64,000 nt of DNA from Thermocrinis albus DSM 14484 (lineage in GTDB: Bacteria; Aquificota; Aquificia; Aquificales; Aquificaceae). The notes under the pieces were generated by a model. The model saw nothing but the letters and a program-made list of their open reading frames with translations. It had not been told where the DNA came from and did no database searches. The stretch is taken from positions 853,529 through 917,528 of the forward strand of contig NC_013894.1 of the NCBI RefSeq assembly GCF_000025605.1. Direction: 5' to 3'. A program made the translations under genes and the position numbers. Below, one piece after another: positions 45,679 to 54,211 of the stretch (its first letter is position 1; every line of letters begins with the position of its first letter).

Positions 45679-46404
45679 TCACACAGTCTGGTTGGTAATC
45701 TTCTCCTGAAGCTGATCTAGAGATCTTATGAGATTGGTGTATATCTCGTGGGCTCTGTGCGCTTCTATGAGTTTTACGAGTTCCTCTATGGGATTGACGT
45801 TGGCATCTTCCAGAAAACCCTGTAACACTTTGAAACGCTCAGAAGGTGTTGCCCTTCCTCTGAACAGATCGCTACCTATCTTCTGAGGTCCTTCCAGTCT
45901 ATATATGCCAAGCCGTCCGTAGAAAAGACCTCCTGAGAAGATACTGCCATCCTCAGTTATCCTCAGATCACCATCCACCCTTACAGGGGAGCCGTTGTCG
46001 GTGAGGATCCTCATACCCAGCTCATTCACCAGATACCCATCTTTATCTAGCCTGAAGTTACCTTTACGAGTGTAAAGAACTTCGTTACCGGAACTTACAG
46101 CAAAGAAGCCATCCCCATCTATGGCAAGATCCGTGCTGTTACCGGTATGTCTCAAGCCACCCTGTCTAAGATCAGTGTAGATTCCACCCACTACGGGATA
46201 GAGGAAGTTGTTTTGGGGAAGCCGAGGATCTACAGAGGGTACGGACAGAGGTGTGGGTGCCTGCCAAACAGAGGCCAACATAACATCCCTTTTGAAGGAA
46301 GGTGTGCTGACGTTGGCCATGTTGTTGGTGATCACCTCCAGCTTCCTCTGGGACAGCATCATACCGCTGGCAAGCACGTACATGGGCTGGTAGTCTAAAG
46401 CCAT
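45679..46404 (-). CDS. flgF: flagellar basal-body rod protein FlgF-type
   Basis: 241 aa from ATG 46404, chosen because GGAGG lies 9 bases upstream; the frame is open 15 bases further. N-terminal MYVLASGMMLSQRKLEVITNNMANVSTPSFKRD and the C-terminal IEAHRAHEIYTNLIRSLDQLQEKI are rod/hook protein ends. Length suits FlgF; FlgG is longer. It was assigned with moderate certainty between FlgF and FlgG. Confidence 0.87.
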   Translation of the reverse strand: MALDYQPMYVLASGMMLSQRKLEVITNNMANVSTPSFKRDVMLASVWQAPTPLSVPSVDPRLPQNNFLYPVVGGIYTDLRQGGLRHTGNSTDLAIDGDGFFAVSSGNEVLYTRKGNFRLDKDGYLVNELGMRILTDNGSPVRVDGDLRITEDGSIFSGGLFYGRLGIYRLEGPQKIGSDLFRGRATPSERFKVLQGFLEDANVNPIEELVKLIEAHRAHEIYTNLIRSLDQLQEKITNQTV

Positions 46405-46405
46405 T

Positions 46406-46633
46406 CTATTTCCTCCCAATATGGGTAAGGTTAGCCACTGTGTAACCTATCAAGAGACCCAGCAGAAAAACCACATCCACCAACAACCCGAGAGGTAAGG
46501 GAGGAATACGGTAATAGACATCGTTCCAACTGGGTGTGAGTACCAGTTCCACCTGTGTGGGGTTAAGCCACACCAACCCACCCATGATGAGGAGCACCAG
46601 AAAGACCACCCAAGTGTAAAGGAGAAACCTCAT
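46406..46633 (-). CDS. small membrane protein, LapA/DUF1049-like
   Basis: 75 aa from ATG 46633, which overlaps the pdxA stop (ATGA). Two hydrophobic helices (FLLYTWVVFLVLLIMGGLVW and LLVDVVFLLGLLIGYTV) flank a short loop with LNPTQVELVL, the pattern of LapA/DUF1049 proteins. That family is linked to lipopolysaccharide assembly; the role here is unknown. flgF follows. Confidence 0.68.
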   Translation of the reverse strand: MRFLLYTWVVFLVLLIMGGLVWLNPTQVELVLTPSWNDVYYRIPPLPLGLLVDVVFLLGLLIGYTVANLTHIGRK

Positions 46634-47595
46634 GGGTCCATATTGTAAACCAGCTGTCGGCATAGATGCAGGGCATGGAGAGAGGGAGATATGTCTGCCT
46701 TACCTTTCCATGCGATGGAGTAAGCGGTACCGTGAGCTGGCGACGTTCTCACTATAGGTATACCGAGTGTGATATTTACACCCTCTCTGAAGGCCAGAAT
46801 CTTAAAAGGGATAAGTCCCTGATCGTGATACATACAGAAAAAGATATCGTAGGCTGAGGGTTCAAGAAAGGCAGCGTCGGGAGAAAGAGGACCTTCCACT
46901 TTGTAACCTTCACTTCTAAGCTCCTCCACTGCGGGTAATATCTCCTCTACGTCTTCGTTTCCTATTTGTCCCATATCTCCTGCATGAGGGTTCAGTCCCA
47001 AAACACCCACCTTAGGATCAACCTTGAAGAGTCTTCTGTACTCCCCTATAACCAAAAGTAGCTTCCTCTTTATGAGATCTTTCTTGACCATCTGGACAGC
47101 TTCCCTGAGGGGTAGGTGTGTAGACAAGAGTGCCACCTTCACCTTCTCTGAGTACATGAGCATAGCGTAATCTTTAACGGAAAAAGCCTGTGCCAGAAAC
47201 TCTGTCTGACCTGAGTAAGAAAAACCAGCGCGTGATGCCCAGAACTTGTTGATGGGCATAGTCACCATACCTTTGATTTTTCCTGTTACGCCGTCCACCA
47301 CAGCCCTTGCAAGATACGCAACAGCTACCTTTCCAGACGTAATAGAAGCAGATGGTCTGTCTGTATCACATACGTTGAGATCTATCACGTACACACCAGG
47401 TTCTTTTATGTCTTCCACCTTCTCCACTGTGGGAAATTCCCAGTCCATCCCCAAGTGAGATGCACACGCCCTTAGAATTTTGTACTCGCCGTACACCACG
47501 TAGGCAGTTTCTTTGTCCAGATGAGGGGTGAGTCTCACTATAAGCTCGGGACCTACGCCAGCCGGATCTCCTATAGTTATACCTATTACCTTCAC
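46630..47595 (-). CDS. pdxA: 4-hydroxythreonine-4-phosphate dehydrogenase
   Basis: 321 aa, pyridoxal phosphate synthesis. Begins VIGITIGDPAGVGPELI; STHLPLREA, LGLNPHAGDMGQIG and CMYHDQGLIPFK carry the zinc ligands and substrate contacts; RTSPAHGTAYSIA is near the end. The start is GTG 47595, 10 bases behind a TATATT box, so it is probably leaderless. It is divergent from the formate dehydrogenase island. Confidence 0.94.
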   Translation of the reverse strand: MKVIGITIGDPAGVGPELIVRLTPHLDKETAYVVYGEYKILRACASHLGMDWEFPTVEKVEDIKEPGVYVIDLNVCDTDRPSASITSGKVAVAYLARAVVDGVTGKIKGMVTMPINKFWASRAGFSYSGQTEFLAQAFSVKDYAMLMYSEKVKVALLSTHLPLREAVQMVKKDLIKRKLLLVIGEYRRLFKVDPKVGVLGLNPHAGDMGQIGNEDVEEILPAVEELRSEGYKVEGPLSPDAAFLEPSAYDIFFCMYHDQGLIPFKILAFREGVNITLGIPIVRTSPAHGTAYSIAWKGKADISPSLHALHLCRQLVYNMDP

Positions 47596-47611
47596 AATGA
47601 AGAAAAATATA
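47596..47611 (-). promoter_or_regulatory. pdxA promoter -10, predicted leaderless GTG
   Basis: On the minus strand TATATT (47606-47611) leaves 10 bases to the GTG at 47595. No Shine-Dalgarno is present. Confidence 0.45.
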
Positions 47612-47615
47612 TAGG

Positions 47616-47683
47616 AATTTTCATATATCCGAAGCCATACTTTGAAAATTTCTAAACACAGCCTCTTTCCAAACAGGTATATT
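47616..47683 (+). promoter_or_regulatory. upstream region of the formate dehydrogenase operon
   Basis: An 8-bp inverted repeat, AATTTTCA (47616-47623) and TGAAAATT (47643-47650), lies ahead of a possible -10 TATATT (47678-47683). No good -35 is present at the right distance, which would fit control by an activator. Unlike many genes here, fdhG has a real leader with an AGGAGG ribosome binding site. Confidence 0.35.
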
Positions 47684-47714
47684 AAACAACGTAAGTACCA
47701 TCAGGAGGTTTATC

Positions 47715-50700
47715 ATGGAGGTGACAAGACGAGGGTTTCTAAAGTTAACAGGTGTATCGTTGGGAACAGGTTTAATAGGCAGTTTAGGTTTCGACCTCTC
47801 CCCTGCCTACGCGAGGGTGAGAGAACTTAAAATTGCGAAAGCAAAAGCTGTGAAAAGTATATGCCCTTACTGTTCCGTTTCGTGTGGTGTCCTCATATAC
47901 TCCCTCACTGACGGCGCCATGAACGTTAAACCTAGGGTGATACACGTAGAGGGTGATCCAGATGACCCAGTAAACAGGGGAACTCTATGTCCCAAAGGTG
48001 CAACGCTGCGAGACTTCATAAACTCTCCTCAAAGACTGACAAAACCTCTCTATAGGGCTCCTGGCTCTACAGAGTGGAAGGAAATAACGTGGGAGGAGGC
48101 TATAGAGAGGATAGCAAGGAGAATTAAGGATACTAGAGATAGGACGTTTATAGAAAGGGATGCGGAGGGACGGGTGGTAAACAGATGTGAGAGTATCTTT
48201 TGGCTTACAGGGTGCACGATAGAAAACGAACCCGGTTATCTTATGGTAAAGTTGGGAAGATTACTGGGTCTCGTAGCGTTAGAGACACAAGCGCGAGTGT
48301 GACACGCTCCTACAGTGGCCAGTTTGGCCGCAAGATTTGGTAGGGGGGCCATGACCAACTCATGGAATGATATAAAGAACGCTGATCTGATTTTTGTTAT
48401 GGGGGGGAATCCTGCGGAAAACCATCCGTGTGGCTTCAAGTGGGCAATAAAAGCTAGGCAAGAGAGAGGGGCTAAGATCATAGCGGTGGACGTTAGGTAT
48501 CATAGAACTGCCGCTGTGGCTGATATCTTCGTGCAGATAAGACCTGGTTCAGACTTGGCCTTCATGGGTGGACTTATAAACTACGTGATTCAAAACAAGA
48601 AGTATAACGAAGATTACATTAAGTACTTTACAAACGCTACTTACATAGTAAAAGATACTTACAGCTTCGACCCAGAGACGGGACTGTTTTCTGGGTACGA
48701 TCCCGAAAAAAGGAAGTATGACACCACACTGTGGGACTACGAGAGAGACGAAAAAGGTATGGTAAAGAAAGACATGACGATGCAACACCCACGATGCGTC
48801 TTTCAATTACTTAAGAAACATTATGAGAGATATACACCGGAGTTGGTGGAGAAGATCACAGGGGTTCCTAAAGAGAAGTTTTTAGAGGTGGCAAAGCTCA
48901 TAGCAGAAACCGGCGCACCTAACAAAACCATGACACACCTTTACGCACTCGGTTGGACTCATCATAGCTGGGGTAGCCAAGTGATCGGTTCAATGGCTAT
49001 ACTTCAGCTGCTCCTCGGTAACATAGGTATGCCGGGCGGAGGTGTAAACGCTCTGAGAGGTCATGCCAATATACAGGGTATGACGGATCTAGCGGGAGAG
49101 GGAAGATTTCTGCCAGGATACCTTAGGCCTCCAAAGCCTGAGCAACAAAGTCTGAAAGAACATCTTGAGGCAAACACGCCGAAACCTTGGGATGAAAACT
49201 CTATGAATTACTGGTCCAACTATCCTAAGTTCTTCATAAGTATGCTGAAGGCCTTTTACGGGGATGCAGCAACGCCTGAGAATGAATTCGGTTACCACTA
49301 CTTACCCAAGACAGAGAAGATTATAAGCTGGGATGAAGCCATAGATAGGATGTACAGAGGTAAAATGGAAGGTGTCGTTGCGGTAGGCATCAACATACTG
49401 GCCAACACCCCCAATACCAGAAAAACTATTGAGGCCCTATCCCGCCTCAGATGGATGGTGGTCATGGATCCCTTTATGACGGAGATGGCCAACTTTTGGA
49501 AATATGTAGATAATCCAGAGAAGGTCCAAACGGAGGTTTTTCTACTCCCGGCAGCTGTGTTTGCTGAAAAGGAAGGTACCAAAACCAACAGTGCCCGTAC
49601 CCTTAAGTGGGTGTACAAAGCTGCGGAACCACCGGGTGATGCCAAAGAAGAGCTATGGTTCATAGGAAACTTATATATGAAACTCAGAGAGCTTTATCAG
49701 AAGGAGGGTGGGGTTTTCCCCGACCCCATACTGAAGGCTTGGTGGCCTTATAAAAACCCATACCATCCGACTGCCGACGAGGTACTGGCCATGGAGATAA
49801 ACGGTGTAGCGTTAGATGACATAAAGGATGATAAGGGTAACGTCATAGCCAAAAAGGGCGAGAGACTGCCGGGCTTCACAGCTCTGAAAGAAGATGGTAG
49901 CACCGTATGTGGTATGTGGTTGTACTGTGGCGTTTACCCTCAATCTGGAAACAGAGCAAAGAGCACTGATCTTTCGGACCCTTCGGGACTTGGTATATAC
50001 CCTGGTTATGGTTACTCTTGGCCTGCCAATAGGAGGATTCTTTACAACAGGGCTTCGGCCGACCCTTCTGGTAAACCATGGGATCCTAAACGCCGTCTCG
50101 TATGGTGGAACGAAAGAGAACAGAAATGGGTAGGTAACGATGTACCAGATATAAAGCCTGACTTAGGTCCTGAGTATGGTCCCTTCATAATGCTTCCAGA
50201 AGGTAGGGGAAGACTGTACTCCCACTTCCTGGTAGACGGTCCGTTCCCCGAACATTACGAACCCTATGAATCACCTGTAAAGAACCCGTTACACCCCAAG
50301 GGAACTGGGATGAACCCAGTAGTGAAAGTCTATAAGTCGGACGTGGATCTTCTCGGAACACCGGATAAGTTCCCCTATGCCGCAACTACCTACAGGGTCA
50401 CAGAACACTTCCATTTCTGGACAAAGCACGTTTACGGCGCATCTATCCTCTTTGCCCGTATGTTTATAGAGATACCTGAGGAGTTGGCAAAGGAGCTTGG
50501 CATAAATCAAGGAGATAGGGTTAGGGTAGTAACGGCTAGAGGTTCTGCAGAGGCTTATGCCTTACCTACAAAGAGGATAAAACCCCTTATAGTTAACGGT
50601 AAAAAGGTGTATACCGTGGGTATACCTATACACTGGGGGTACGAGGGTGTGGTGAGAGGTTCTCTGGCAAACCTGATAACCCCTTTCATATGGGATCCCA

Positions 50701-50759
50701 ACTCTCAGACACCTGAGTACAAGGGTTTCCTCTGCAAAATAGAGAAGATCAAAGCTTAA
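47715..50759 (+). CDS. fdhG: formate dehydrogenase catalytic subunit, selenocysteine-containing
   Basis: 1014 aa read through an in-frame UGA at 48300-48302 (residue 196, Sec). The Tat signal TRRGFLK (residues 4-10) sends the folded enzyme to the periplasm. [4Fe-4S] ligands are Cys50, 53, 57 and 92; the active site ARV-Sec-HAPTVASLA matches FdnG/FdoG of E. coli (ARI-Sec-HGPTVASLA). The molybdo- or tungstopterin domains follow to the end. It oxidises formate to CO2 and passes electrons to the beta and gamma subunits. AGGAGG lies 7 bases before the ATG. Confidence 0.95.
48300..48346 (+). promoter_or_regulatory. SECIS element directing selenocysteine insertion
   Basis: The UGA is followed at once by an outer 7-bp stem (48307-48313 with 48340-48346) and an apical GGCC/GGCC stem (48317-48320 with 48326-48329) closing the loop AGUUU. 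Counting U of UGA as 1, U17, G23 and U24 fall where the E. coli fdhF element has its SelB contacts. This explains why the UGA is not a stop. Confidence 0.85.
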
Positions 50760-50774
50760 TAGGGAGGTGATACC

Positions 50775-51671
50775 ATGAGCAACGTGACCACTGAAGGTAC
50801 CGTAGGATTGGGCCTGAGGAGAGTGTCTGCCTCAGGCTCTCCTGCTCAGGATATAAAGAGAAGTGACCAACTGGCTATATTGGTAGACGTTTCCTCCTGC
50901 ATAGGATGCAAGGGGTGTGAAGCTGCATGTTCCCAATGGCACGATCTGAAACCTCCTTTACCTGATGAGAGAGCACCCTTCATAGGTTATCAGTCATTCC
51001 CCGATTTACTGCCCAACGTGTTTATGCTGATGAAGTTCCGAGAAGTGGAAACGGAGAGAGGTGTGGAATGGTTCATAACAAAGTATCAGTGTATGCACTG
51101 CGGTGATCCCGGCTGTTTGAAGGCATGTCCATCACCCGGTGCGATAGTACAGTATGCAAACGGTGTAGTAGACTTTGATCACTCTAAATGTATAGGCTGT
51201 AAGTTTTGTCTTTCCGGTTGTCCTTTCGATGTACCTCGTTACGATTCCAACAACAAACCCTGGAAGTGTAACTTCTGTATTGACAGAGTGTCCGCCGGAC
51301 TAGAACCTGCCTGTGTGAAGGCATGTCCCACCAACTGTTTACACTTCGGGACTAAAGAGGAGATGGTGAGAAGAGCACAGAAGATAATAGCACAACTTCA
51401 GCAGCGGGGATTTAAAAATGCAACTCTCTATGATCCTGCAGGCGTAGGAGGTACAGGGTACATCTATGTCTTACCTCATGGAGACAAACTTGAGATGTAC
51501 GGACTACCTAAGGAGGCAAGCATATCACCGTTAGTAAATTTGTGGAAAGGTCCTCTGAAACTGCTGGGAAGCGTTGTCCTGTGGGGTACGCTGGTAGGTG
51601 CCTTCCTACAGCTCATAATCTTCGGTCCCATAAGGGTGGGTAAAAAAGAAAAAAGCAAGGAGGAGGTATAA
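50775..51671 (+). CDS. fdhH: formate dehydrogenase iron-sulfur (beta) subunit
   Basis: 298 aa with four [4Fe-4S] motifs: CIGCKGCEAACS, CMHCGDPGCLKACP, CIGCKFCLSGCP and CNFC followed by CVKACP. A C-terminal membrane helix (LLGSVVLWGTLVGAFLQLIIF) anchors it, as in FdnH. It relays electrons from the catalytic to the cytochrome b subunit. The gene name follows the FdnGHI scheme, not the E. coli fdhF product called FDH-H. AGGGAGGTGATACC precedes the ATG. Confidence 0.93.
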   Translation: MSNVTTEGTVGLGLRRVSASGSPAQDIKRSDQLAILVDVSSCIGCKGCEAACSQWHDLKPPLPDERAPFIGYQSFPDLLPNVFMLMKFREVETERGVEWFITKYQCMHCGDPGCLKACPSPGAIVQYANGVVDFDHSKCIGCKFCLSGCPFDVPRYDSNNKPWKCNFCIDRVSAGLEPACVKACPTNCLHFGTKEEMVRRAQKIIAQLQQRGFKNATLYDPAGVGGTGYIYVLPHGDKLEMYGLPKEASISPLVNLWKGPLKLLGSVVLWGTLVGAFLQLIIFGPIRVGKKEKSKEEV

Positions 51672-51674
51672 ACC

Positions 51675-52307
51675 ATGGAGGATGTAAAGAAATTGGAAGA
51701 TACCGAGATAGAAAGGTTCTCAAGATGGGACAGACTACTACATTGGATAGTGGCCATTTCCTTTCTGTACCTCTTTCTGTCTGGACTAGGAATATACTCA
51801 CCTAGGTTCCACTGGCTACTTTGGATACTGGGGGGTGGCGAGTTTGCCGCATGGCTTCATAGGTGGGTGGGTATAGTCTACTCGGTGGGAGTTCTACTGA
51901 TGTTTTTGAGATGGGCGAAGGACTTTATGTTGGCCGGTGACGATATACGGTGGCTGAAGGGGGTGAAGTATTACATAAGGGGAGAGGAGGAAAAACTGCC
52001 GGAGGTTGGTAAATACAACGCTGGACAGAAACTATTTGGGTGGGTTGTGTTTGTGGGTACACTGGTGTTTCTCCTTTCGGGTATAGTCATGTGGTTTCCT
52101 GGAAGCTTCCCCTCGTACGTGGTAAGGGTGGCAATAGTACTGCACGATGTGGCCTTCATAATAGTAGGTGCTGGCTTTATAGTCCACGTGTACATGGGCA
52201 CCATAGGTGTGCCAGGTTCCCTCTCTGGTATGATAACTGGAAAAGTTTCGGCTCTTTGGGCCATGTATCACCATCCTAAGTGGTTCAAGGAGGTTATGAG
52301 GAGGTGA
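51675..52307 (+). CDS. fdhI: formate dehydrogenase cytochrome b (gamma) subunit
   Basis: 210 aa with four membrane helices. Histidines in DRLLHWIVAISF, WLHRWVGIVY and LHDVAFIIVGAGFIVHVY fit the two b-haem sites of FdnI-type subunits. It passes electrons to the quinone pool. The start follows the fdhH stop by 3 bases, with an AGGAGG-type site in the fdhH end. Confidence 0.92.
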   Translation: MEDVKKLEDTEIERFSRWDRLLHWIVAISFLYLFLSGLGIYSPRFHWLLWILGGGEFAAWLHRWVGIVYSVGVLLMFLRWAKDFMLAGDDIRWLKGVKYYIRGEEEKLPEVGKYNAGQKLFGWVVFVGTLVFLLSGIVMWFPGSFPSYVVRVAIVLHDVAFIIVGAGFIVHVYMGTIGVPGSLSGMITGKVSALWAMYHHPKWFKEVMRR

Positions 52308-52312
52308 GTACC

Positions 52313-52834
52313 ATGGGAAGTGTGGTCAAGGGTATGGTGCTCTGCGCCACCCTCTTCTTTTTCTCAAAAGCTCAGGAAATGGAAGTAAAGGCACATGCAG
52401 ACCTGATAAACCAGAAGGGCGAGAAGATAGGCACGGCAGAGTTTCTGCAAACGAACGGTGGCGTTCTTATAAAGCTTCGTGCGAGTGGACTTCCACCTAA
52501 CTCAGAACTCGCTTTACATATACACGAAGTTGGGAAGTGCGACCCACCGGACTTTATGTCCGCAAAAGGGCACTTCAATCCCTATAAAAAGAAGCACGGA
52601 CTTTTAAACCCAGATGGACCACATGCAGGGGACATGCCCAATGTATTTACCGATTCCAACGGAAACCTCAGGGTGGATGTGCTAAACACCTTTATAACCC
52701 TCGAGCCTAATAAAGAGAACAGTCTTCTAAGAGAAGGTGGAACCGCTCTCATAGTACACCACCACCGTGATGACTACAAAACAGACCCAGCAGGAAATGC
52801 AGGACCCAGAATAGCCTGCGGAGTTATAAGATGA
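52313..52834 (+). CDS. sodC: Cu/Zn superoxide dismutase family protein, exported
   Basis: 173 aa from ATG 52313, chosen because GAGGAGGTGAG lies just upstream and a short signal peptide (VLCATLFFFSKAQ) follows. Metal ligands are intact: LHIHEVGKC, KGHFNP, KKHG, GPHAGDMPN and IVHHHRDDY; the C-terminal IACGVI supplies the disulfide partner. It removes superoxide in the periplasm, where FdhG also acts. Its place inside an fdh operon is unusual. Confidence 0.92.
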   Translation: MGSVVKGMVLCATLFFFSKAQEMEVKAHADLINQKGEKIGTAEFLQTNGGVLIKLRASGLPPNSELALHIHEVGKCDPPDFMSAKGHFNPYKKKHGLLNPDGPHAGDMPNVFTDSNGNLRVDVLNTFITLEPNKENSLLREGGTALIVHHHRDDYKTDPAGNAGPRIACGVIR

Positions 52835-53571
52835 ATCATGAAGTTCGTGACAGGATAAAGGTTCTTTCAAAGAGACATCCAGAATCTCTACATATGCTTC
52901 AGTTTATGGAAAGAGTATTGGAATTCCAGCACAGGGCACAAGCTACAGTGCAAGAAATAGACTGGTCACGTAATCTTCATATCCTTATAGATTTGCTCCA
53001 ACTATGTGTGAGTATCGGACCTTCATCACTGAAGGAACGAGCGAAGGAATTTATGGAGTTCGATGAAAACACCCTCTGTGCTATGGTGACTAAGTTCTTG
53101 GAGGACAAAACTGCCACAGATATAGACAGATTCATCTTTTTGACCTTCTTGGGGCCCATATACTCCTCGTGGGCTAGCAAAGGCAGATACGACAGTAAAG
53201 GGTGGCTGAAAAAGGTGTGTCCGGTGTGTGGTTTCAAGCCTTATGTGTCCTATGTAGTAGATGAAGAAGAAGTAGAGGGGGCACGATATCTTACCTGCGT
53301 TATGTGTGGTTTTAGCTGGTACTTTAACAGAACTAGCTGTGTAGCCTGTGGGAACAACGAAGATCATCTTTTGGAATATTACTACACAGAAGGAGAAGAA
53401 TACGTGCAGCTTCAGGTTTGTCATAGGTGCGGTACTTACATTAAGGTACTAGACATGAGGGTTGAAGGGACCGTGATCCCTATACTGGACGATATAGCGA
53501 CAGTCAGTATGGACCTGTGGGCAAGACAGAGAGGTTTTGTGAGGTATGAAAAAAACTTACTTGGGCTCTAA
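52831..53571 (+). CDS. fdhE: formate dehydrogenase accessory protein FdhE
   Basis: 246 aa. Helical N-terminal part, then rubredoxin-like CxxC pairs: CPVCGFKP, CVMCGFSW, CVACGNN and CHRCGTY. FdhE is needed for activity of Tat-dependent formate dehydrogenases and binds the catalytic subunit before export. The ATG overlaps the sodC stop by 4 bases. Confidence 0.92.
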   Translation: MNHEVRDRIKVLSKRHPESLHMLQFMERVLEFQHRAQATVQEIDWSRNLHILIDLLQLCVSIGPSSLKERAKEFMEFDENTLCAMVTKFLEDKTATDIDRFIFLTFLGPIYSSWASKGRYDSKGWLKKVCPVCGFKPYVSYVVDEEEVEGARYLTCVMCGFSWYFNRTSCVACGNNEDHLLEYYYTEGEEYVQLQVCHRCGTYIKVLDMRVEGTVIPILDDIATVSMDLWARQRGFVRYEKNLLGL

Positions 53572-53573
53572 TA

Positions 53574-54095
53574 ATGCTAAACAGGAGGAATTTTTTTATT
53601 TGGCTAAGTTCTTTATTACCTTTATATGGGAGAGGCATGGATTACATAGAAGTCTTGGGTTGCAAAATAAAAAAGGATAGGTTGTACAGGATTAACGAGG
53701 AGAGAATGATCTTTCAATGGGTGAAGAGAGAAGGTAAAAGTGTGTACTCCGTAGGTTTTACTCCAATTCTTGCATACTTAATATATCCTGTGTATGCTAT
53801 AAAGCTAAAACCTGTAGGTACTAAAGTGGAGTATGATGGTAATCTGGCCGTCATAGAGGCTGGGAAAAGGGTCCTAACTTTTCCATCACCTCTCACTGGA
53901 ACTGTTGTGGAAGTCAACGGAACCCTAGAGAGGGATCCGTCTCCCATCGTAGCTGACCCTTACGGTGCATGGCTTGTAAAGATAGAATCCACCGATGTGG
54001 TCAATCTTAGAAAACTGAGAAAGGCACAGGATGTGGTAGAGATCTTCAGAAAGGTTATAATCAGAGAGGACATAGAATGTCTTCCAAGAAGCTGA
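53574..54095 (+). CDS. GcvH-fold protein with Tat-like N-terminus, lipoyl lysine kept
   Basis: 173 aa. From residue 55 it aligns with glycine cleavage H protein over the whole fold (SVGFTPILAYLIYPVYAIKL, then VIEAGKRVLTFPSPLTGTVV). Lys98 sits at the lipoyl position, with Glu95 three before and Gly109 eleven after, as lipoylation requires. The start NRRNFFIWLSSLLPLYG resembles a Tat signal or anchor, so it may act outside the cytosol. No P or T protein is nearby. Function is unknown; an electron, formyl or sulfur carrier for the enzyme is only a guess. Confidence 0.82.
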   Translation: MLNRRNFFIWLSSLLPLYGRGMDYIEVLGCKIKKDRLYRINEERMIFQWVKREGKSVYSVGFTPILAYLIYPVYAIKLKPVGTKVEYDGNLAVIEAGKRVLTFPSPLTGTVVEVNGTLERDPSPIVADPYGAWLVKIESTDVVNLRKLRKAQDVVEIFRKVIIREDIECLPRS

Positions 54096-54096
54096 C

Positions 54097-54192
54097 GGGA
54101 GAGCGTGGCCGGCTGGTGCCGCCCCGGGACTTCAAATCCCGTGGAGGGTCGCTCCGGCGATCCTCGGAGGGTTCGATTCCCTTGCTCTCCCG
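54097..54192 (+). tRNA. selC: selenocysteine tRNA (anticodon TCA)
   Basis: 96 bases. The acceptor stem GGGAGAGC pairs with GCTCTCCC over 8 bp, with discriminator G. The anticodon loop CTTCAAA carries TCA between CGGGA and TCCCG; the long variable arm has GGGTCGC paired with GCGATCC. The 8-bp acceptor plus 5-bp T stem is the bacterial tRNA-Sec form. CCA is not encoded. It begins one base after the stop of the GcvH-like gene, so it should be cut from the fdh transcript unless it has a promoter inside that gene. Confidence 0.95.
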
Positions 54193-54197
54193 TGCCT

Positions 54198-54211
54198 TAT
54201 AATAAACTCTC
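54198..54211 (+). promoter_or_regulatory. thrS promoter -10, predicted leaderless
   Basis: TATAAT at 54198-54203 leaves 8 bases to the thrS ATG at 54212. The -35 region would fall inside the T arm of the tRNA-Sec gene, near TTCGATTCC. Confidence 0.55.

Noticed and set aside
47715-48302. fdhG as a pseudogene split by a TGA stop
   Set aside because: The stop sits exactly at the selenocysteine position, is followed by a SECIS hairpin, and tRNA-Sec is in the same operon.
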